From contig JAGHUY010000246.1 of assembly GCA_018064545.1 (NCBI GenBank), positions 1-10,035 of the forward strand: a DNA stretch of 10,035 bases. The letters are read 5' to 3'. The translations under genes were made by a program, and so were the position numbers. Positions 6,354 to 10,035 of this stretch are shown here, piece after piece. The notes beneath the pieces are model-generated. The model had not been told where the DNA came from. It saw only the letters and a list, made by a program, of their open reading frames with translations, and searched no databases. This DNA is from Candidatus Apopatosoma intestinale (GTDB taxonomy: Bacteria; Bacillota; Clostridia; Oscillospirales; CAG-272). The number at the start of each line of letters is the position of its first letter. Positions within the stretch are counted from its first letter, which is position 1.

Positions 6354-6378
6354 AGCCCCGCCGAGTGCGGGGCTTTTT
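6354..6378 (+). terminator. Strong intrinsic terminator after the zinc-ribbon gene
   Basis: AGCCCCGC (6354-6361) pairs perfectly with GCGGGGCT (6367-6374) around loop CGAGT and runs directly into T5. It separates the zinc-ribbon gene from the promoter of the next operon only 13 nt further on. Confidence 0.95.
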
Positions 6379-6390
6379 CTTTGCAAACGA

Positions 6391-6420
6391 TTGACAAAAA
6401 CGGCTGTTGGGATATATAAT
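6391..6420 (+). promoter_or_regulatory. Consensus sigma-A promoter of the lipoprotein-rpiB operon
   Basis: A perfect -35 TTGACA (6391-6396) and a perfect -10 TATAAT (6415-6420) are spaced by 18 nt. Predicted start is near 6427. The leader of about 40 nt contains a 7-bp hairpin (TTTCTCC 6438-6444 with GGAGAAA 6449-6455) ending six bases before the AGAGG ribosome binding site. Confidence 0.9.
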
Positions 6421-6467
6421 AGATAGGAAAAAACAGGTTTCTCCGTCCGGAGAAAGAAAGAGGAAAC

Positions 6468-6989
6468 ATGAAAAAAATCATTGCCATTCTTTTTTGCCTT
6501 CTTTTTGTTCTCATTCCCCTGACCTCCTGCGGGAAAAAGGAAAAACCGCCAACGGGAACAAAAAAAGTCGAGAGTGAATTTTTGGATTACAAATTGTACG
6601 TCCCGAAAGACTGGACAATAGACATTTCGACAGGATTTGCCGCCGCATCCGATTCCAAGGGACGCTCCGTCAGCGTGACCGAGGTGTCCCCGGAAGGTGA
6701 TTACGCCAGCATTGACGAGTATTACCGTAATTTTTACTGGAAAACCGTCCGCGATACGTTCGGAAACGTCGCTTTGACGGAATCCTATACCGAAAATCAG
6801 ACGCTTGGTGGCTACCCTGCCTGCCGTTACGTCCTGTCTTTTACGATTGGTGAGGAACAGTATACCGCCATGCAGGTCGTCGGCGTTCACGCTTACAATC
6901 TCTATATCTTCACGTATTTCTCCCCGGCCGACCTGTATGCGGACGGGCTGGAAACCGTAGAAGAACTGCTCGGATATTTTGCTTATTGA
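6468..6989 (+). CDS. Putative lipoprotein with a PsbP-like fold, 173 aa
   Basis: A secreted, membrane-anchored protein. It has a lysine start, a hydrophobic stretch (residues 4-18) and a clear lipobox LTSC with lipidated Cys21, followed by a charged linker rich in K, P and T. The mature part (YKLYVPKDWTIDISTGFAAA, then ESYTENQTLGGYPACRYVLS, then YIFTYFSPADLY) resembles, by recall, clostridial lipoproteins with a PsbP-like domain, in which a Y-x-x-Y-V-P-x-D/G-W opening is common. The function of these proteins is not known. The start is ATG 6468 with AGAGG just upstream. It is the first gene of a tight operon: the cysteine desulfurase ATG follows 16 nt after its stop. Its link to the cytoplasmic enzymes downstream is unclear. 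Confidence 0.82.
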   Translation: MKKIIAILFCLLFVLIPLTSCGKKEKPPTGTKKVESEFLDYKLYVPKDWTIDISTGFAAASDSKGRSVSVTEVSPEGDYASIDEYYRNFYWKTVRDTFGNVALTESYTENQTLGGYPACRYVLSFTIGEEQYTAMQVVGVHAYNLYIFTYFSPADLYADGLETVEELLGYFAY

Positions 6990-7005
6990 TTCTCGGAGGA
7001 TTCCT

Positions 7006-8187
7006 ATGATTTCCTATCTGGACAACGGCGCCACAACGCCGCTCTGTCAGCCGGCCTATGAAGCCATGAAACAAGTGGCGGAAAACACGTTCGGTAACCC
7101 CTCTTCTCTCCACACCCTCGGAATGGAAGCCGAATCCGTCGTGGAACAAGCCCGTCAGTCTGTCATGACCGCTTTTCAAAAACAGAAATTGGGAGATGCC
7201 CGTAAACCGGAGCAGATCGTTTTCACCTCAGGCGGCACAGAAGCCAACAATCTGGCACTTCTCGGCACCGCTCTTTCCAAAAGCCGCTTTGCCGGAAAAA
7301 CGATTCTCGTCGGAGAATCCGAGCACGCCTCCGTTTCCGCCTGTGCCGATCATTTGGAAGCTCTCGGTTTCCGTATCGTGCGGATTCCCTCGCCGAACGG
7401 CGTGTGGGATATGGACGCCTACCGTGCCGCGCTAAGCAAGAACGTGATTCTCGTTTCCGCCATGCTCGTCAATAACGAAACCGGGGCTCTTCATCAGGCG
7501 GAAGAGATCGTTCGCGTCGCTCATGAAGTCTCCCCGGACATCTTTGTTCATATAGACGCGGTACAGGCTTTCTGTAAATTCGTGCTTCCCCGCTGCCCCG
7601 GTGCCGATCTTGTTTCCGTTTCTTCGCACAAGATCGGAGGCCCTAAAGGGGTCGGCGCATAATACCTTTCTGAACGCGTTCTGAAAACCAAAAGTATCTC
7701 CCCCGTCCTTTTCGGCGGCGGGCAGGAAAACGCTCTTCGCTCCGGCACGGAAAACGTGATCGGGATTGCCGGTTTCGGTGCGGCGGCCGACTACTATATT
7801 TCTCACGTGGGCGAGCACAGCCGTCATTTTGCCGATTTGCGTACCTATCTGGAAGAACGGCTCAAAGAGCTTCCGGAAAACAGCGTTCGGATCAACGAAC
7901 CGGTTTCGCGTGTCGATTATATCGTCAGTCTGACGGTCTTCGGAATCCGGAGTGAGACCGTGCTTCACGCGCTGTCGGCTTCCGGTGTCTACGTTTCCGC
8001 CGGTTCCGCCTGTTCTTCCAACACGCATCACGCCAGTGCGGCGCTCGCCTCCTTCGGCCTGTCGGACGCAGATGCCGAATGTACCGTTCGCGTCAGTTTC
8101 GGCATTCAGAATACAAAAGAAGACATCGACGCTCTGATCGCCGGCCTTGCCGACGGCATTTCGCATCTGGCCAAAAAGCGTCGCTGA
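7006..8187 (+). pseudogene. Cysteine desulfurase (IscS/NifS family) interrupted by an in-frame TAA at codon 219
   Basis: PLP enzyme that takes sulfur from cysteine for Fe-S clusters or thiolated tRNA. The start is ATG 7006 with GGAGG at 6995-6999. Family features in order: YLDNGATTP at the N-terminus, GNPSSLHTLG, FTSGGTEANNLAL, His107 in ESEHASV, the PLP lysine K209 in SSHKIGGPKGVGA, then FGGGQENALRSGTEN, and the catalytic C336 in SAGSACSSNT. At 7660-7662 the reading GVGA is followed by TAA and then YL, where the family normally has GALY(L/V). A single change in a TTA leucine codon would explain it. The same frame continues intact to TGA at 8185-8187, giving 394 codons in all. A protein ended at 218 residues would keep the PLP lysine but lack the sulfur-carrying cysteine. 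Decay and base-call error are both possible. Confidence 0.9.
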
Positions 8188-8197
8188 TGAGGTGACT

Positions 8198-8614
8198 ATG
8201 GAATATATGACGTCCTCCCCGACGGAAACGGAGGAATTGGGAAGAACTCTTGCCAAAGAGTTGAAAAACGGTGATTTCGTCGCTATGTTCGGCGATCTCG
8301 GCGTAGGGAAAACCGCATTCGTGCGCGGCATTGCCGACGTTCTGTGCCCTGGCGTGCGCGTACAAAGTCCAACCTATACCATCGTCAACGCCTATCGCGG
8401 AAATCCGCCGCTGTATCATTTTGATATGTATCGGATCGAAAGCGAGGAATCTCTCTATTCCTGCGGTTTCTTTGATTATCTGGAATCCGACGGGATCTGC
8501 GTGGCGGAATGGTGCGAACATATCGAGCCGTTTATTCCGGAAACGGCGATCCGCGTCACGATCGAAAAAACAGGCGACGGCCCGGACTGTCGCAAGGTGG
8601 TGATTCTTCGATGA
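8198..8614 (+). CDS. tsaE: TsaE, ATPase for t6A tRNA modification
   Basis: A cytoplasmic P-loop ATPase needed with TsaB, TsaD and TsaC/Sua5 to make threonylcarbamoyladenosine at position 37 of tRNAs reading ANN codons. The Walker A motif is GDLGVGKT (residues 32-39). SPTYTIVNAY, HFDMYRI and the VAEWCEH segment follow in the order typical of this family. The 138-residue length fits. The start is ATG 8198, preceded by GAGG at 8189-8192 with 5-nt spacing and 10 nt after the desulfurase stop; longer in-frame starts run into the desulfurase gene. Its stop TGA overlaps the tsaB ATG as ATGA, so the two are translationally coupled. Confidence 0.93.
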   Translation: MEYMTSSPTETEELGRTLAKELKNGDFVAMFGDLGVGKTAFVRGIADVLCPGVRVQSPTYTIVNAYRGNPPLYHFDMYRIESEESLYSCGFFDYLESDGICVAEWCEHIEPFIPETAIRVTIEKTGDGPDCRKVVILR

Positions 8615-9324
8615 GTATGAAAATTTTGGCCATGGACACCTCAGCCAAAGCCGCTTCCGTCGCCATTACCGACGGGGAGACCCCTCTTGCCGTCTATTCT
8701 TTGGAAGCCGGACGAACCCACAGCGAAACGGTGCTTCCCATGGTGGAATCCGCGCTGAAAGTCGCGCATCTGACCCTTGACGACATCAATTTGTTTGCCG
8801 TCACAAACGGCCCCGGCTCTTTCACCGGTGTCCGGATCGGCATTTCCACGGTCAAAGGGCTGGCATTCGGCACGGGAAAACCGTGCGTCGGCGTCTCTAC
8901 CCTGCTCGCTTTGGCCTATAATCTGAAAGACGTGCGGGACGACTGCTTTCTCTGTCCGGTCATGGACGCCCGCCGCAATCAACTGTATAACGCCCTGTTT
9001 GATTACCGTAACGGTGAGTTTCACCGTCTGTGCGAAGACCGTCTGATCGCCATGAGCGATTTGCAAAAAGAGTTGGACGCGCTGGATAAGCCGATCTACG
9101 GAGTCGGAGACGGCTATGATCTTCTCGCCGGAAACTTTCCGGAACTGAAGGTAACCCCGATTCTGCTCCGGCCGCAAAACGCATACAGCGTCGCCCTGTG
9201 CGCGCTGTCCGAATATGAAAAGACGGCGGACAAAAACGGCTTTACCGACACCGTCCTTCTGCCAAAGTATCTACGCGCTTCTCAGGCTGAGCGAGAACTC
9301 GCGGAAAAAGAGAAAGGAGAATAA
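8611..9324 (+). CDS. tsaB: TsaB, t6A biosynthesis scaffold protein
   Basis: An ASKHA-fold partner of TsaD in the t6A37 complex, without catalytic metal ligands of its own. The opening strand ILAMDTSAKAASVAI and the loop NGPGSFTGVRIG (residues 66-77, followed by STVKGLA) are diagnostic. VMDARRNQLYNALFD in the middle is also typical. The 237-residue length is normal for a bacterial TsaB. The start is ATG 8611, overlapping the tsaE stop; ATG 8617 two codons later is an alternative, with AAGGTGG at 8594-8600 upstream of both. The usual follower rimI and the partner tsaD are not seen in this window. rpiB comes next after 2 nt. Confidence 0.93.
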   Translation: MSMKILAMDTSAKAASVAITDGETPLAVYSLEAGRTHSETVLPMVESALKVAHLTLDDINLFAVTNGPGSFTGVRIGISTVKGLAFGTGKPCVGVSTLLALAYNLKDVRDDCFLCPVMDARRNQLYNALFDYRNGEFHRLCEDRLIAMSDLQKELDALDKPIYGVGDGYDLLAGNFPELKVTPILLRPQNAYSVALCALSEYEKTADKNGFTDTVLLPKYLRASQAERELAEKEKGE

Positions 9325-9326
9325 AT

Positions 9327-9764
9327 ATGAAAACCATTGTTTTCGGCGCCGATCACGCCGGTTATTTGCTGAAAGATCAATTGATCGAAACCTGCCGTTC
9401 TCTCGGCTATTCCTGTCTGGACGAGGGCACAAATTCCGGGGAATCGGTCGATTATCCCGTCTTTGCCGCCAGAGTCTGTGAAACAGTCCGGAACGGCAAA
9501 GCCGATTGCGGCATCCTTGTTTGCGGGACCGGCATCGGCATGAGTATCGCGGCCAACCGCCACTTAGGCATCCGTGCGGCCGTCTGCTCAGATCCCGTCG
9601 CGGCCAAATATACGCGGCTTCATAATGACGCCAACGTTCTCTGCCTCGGAGCCAGAATGATCGGCAGTCTTGCCGCAGAAGAAATCGTCCGCGCCTTTCT
9701 GGAAACCGAATTCATGGGCGGGAAACATCAAAAAAGAATCGAAATGCTGGAAACATTTCATTGA
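9327..9764 (+). CDS. rpiB: RpiB, ribose-5-phosphate isomerase B
   Basis: Cytoplasmic enzyme interconverting ribulose 5-phosphate and ribose 5-phosphate in the pentose phosphate pathway. Some relatives act on galactose 6-phosphate (LacA/B) or allose 6-phosphate. Motifs seen: GADHAG with D9 and H10, the catalytic Cys66 in CGTGIGMSIAANR that forms the anion hole, His99 in RLHNDANVLCLGAR, and a C-terminal helix KHQKRIEML. The length of 145 residues is standard. The start is ATG 9327 with AAAGGAG 7 nt upstream. It begins 2 nt after tsaB and is the last gene of the operon. A large hairpin structure follows within a few bases of its stop. Confidence 0.94.
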   Translation: MKTIVFGADHAGYLLKDQLIETCRSLGYSCLDEGTNSGESVDYPVFAARVCETVRNGKADCGILVCGTGIGMSIAANRHLGIRAAVCSDPVAAKYTRLHNDANVLCLGARMIGSLAAEEIVRAFLETEFMGGKHQKRIEMLETFH

Positions 9765-9766
9765 GG

Positions 9767-9894
9767 GAAAGGGGTTGTAGCAAAACTATTTTTTATGTCA
9801 TTTTTCTTGTAAAAGATGCACAAAAAACAAGTCCGGGAGGCGTTTTTGCCTCCCGATTTTTGTGCATTATGCGAATTTTGCTACAACCCCTTTC
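9767..9894. repeat. Three-tier nested inverted repeat after rpiB, probably also a terminator
   Basis: Outer arms are a perfect 19-bp inverted repeat (9767-9785, GAAAGGGGTTGTAGCAAAA, with 9876-9894). Inside lies an 11-bp stem (ATGCACAAAAA 9816-9826 with 9857-9867), and inside that an 8-bp GC-rich stem (CGGGAGGC 9834-9841 with GCCTCCCG 9848-9855, loop GTTTTT). The right outer arm runs into TTCTTTTTTTTT (9895-9905). The inner hairpin followed by ATTTTTG could terminate rpiB transcripts on its own. The size (128 bp), perfect terminal arms and lack of a gene resemble a MITE-like element, but I see no convincing flanking target duplication. Confidence 0.85.
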
Positions 9895-9983
9895 TTCTTT
9901 TTTTATTCTTACAGAAAAGTTGATATGTTACATGATGATCGGAAACATTTTCCGGCGTTATTGGCGAAAGTAACAGTTTTCTA

Positions 9984-10013
9984 TTGACTTTTTTCGCGCT
10001 GATGTGATATAAT
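9984..10013 (+). promoter_or_regulatory. Sigma-A promoter reading out of the window
   Basis: A -35 TTGACT (9984-9989) and a perfect -10 TATAAT (10008-10013) are spaced by 18 nt. Its gene begins beyond the right edge. Between the nested repeat and this promoter (9906-9983) I see only a small CGGAAA/TTTCCG hairpin around 9940-9954. Confidence 0.82.
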
Positions 10014-10035
10014 AACAACATCAAAATCAAGAAAG

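Noticed and set aside
7660..7662. Recoded UAA (selenocysteine-like or altered genetic code) in the desulfurase
   Set aside because: UAA is not a selenocysteine codon, and UAA serves as a normal stop for other intact genes in this window.
7432..8331. Leftward open frame opposite the desulfurase and tsaE genes
   Set aside because: It spans two unrelated, well-recognised genes and is a frame shadow.
9761..9973. Small 70-codon gene after rpiB
   Set aside because: It runs through the nested inverted repeat, has no ribosome binding site of note and shows no family resemblance.

Overview
The window looks like a chromosomal stretch from a low-to-mid G+C Bacillota, most likely a gut-type member of class Clostridia. 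The support is AGGAGG-type ribosome binding sites, consensus sigma-A promoters (TTGACA/TATAAT), a SigH-like sigma factor, a compact FeoA/FeoB pair, a clostridial COG2509 FAD protein, a nitroreductase of the N-RQPQRI type, and a tRNA with an encoded CCA end. No phage, plasmid or transposase gene is visible. The content is housekeeping plus some decayed sequence.

Layout. 1-533 (+): the 3' part of a D-lactate dehydrogenase gene, ending at a bidirectional terminator. 564-2692 (-): a leftward group read from a clear promoter at 2750-2778. It holds a truncated 55-residue remnant, a frameshifted nitroreductase gene and a COG2509 FAD-dependent dehydrogenase. 2789-3049: an unusual palindromic array of small hairpins spaced by GTGATG on the left half and CATCAC on the right half, with a terminator on each side. 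3052-3127 (-): tRNA-Gln(CUG) with its own consensus promoter. 3227-5198 (+): feoA-feoB, ferrous iron uptake. 5351-5917 (+): a sigma-70 family factor with a consensus promoter. 6055-6333 (+): a small four-CxxC zinc-ribbon protein with codon use unlike its neighbours. 6391-9764 (+): a five-gene operon from one consensus promoter: lipoprotein, cysteine desulfurase (broken by an in-frame TAA), tsaE, tsaB and rpiB. 9767-9894: a three-tier nested inverted repeat ending in a T-run. 9984-10013: a promoter reading out of the window.

How the genes relate. feoAB supplies Fe2+, and the cysteine desulfurase would supply sulfur for Fe-S or tRNA thiolation chemistry. TsaE and TsaB act in t6A37 tRNA modification. 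RpiB belongs to the pentose phosphate pathway. The D-lactate dehydrogenase fits a fermentative anaerobe.

The points most worth a second look are the GTGATG/CATCAC hairpin array, the nested palindrome after rpiB, and two gene-breaking lesions of one or two bases within about 5.3 kb (nitroreductase frameshift, cysteine desulfurase nonsense codon). Those lesions may be real decay or sequence error. I did not find a convincing new defence or mobile system.
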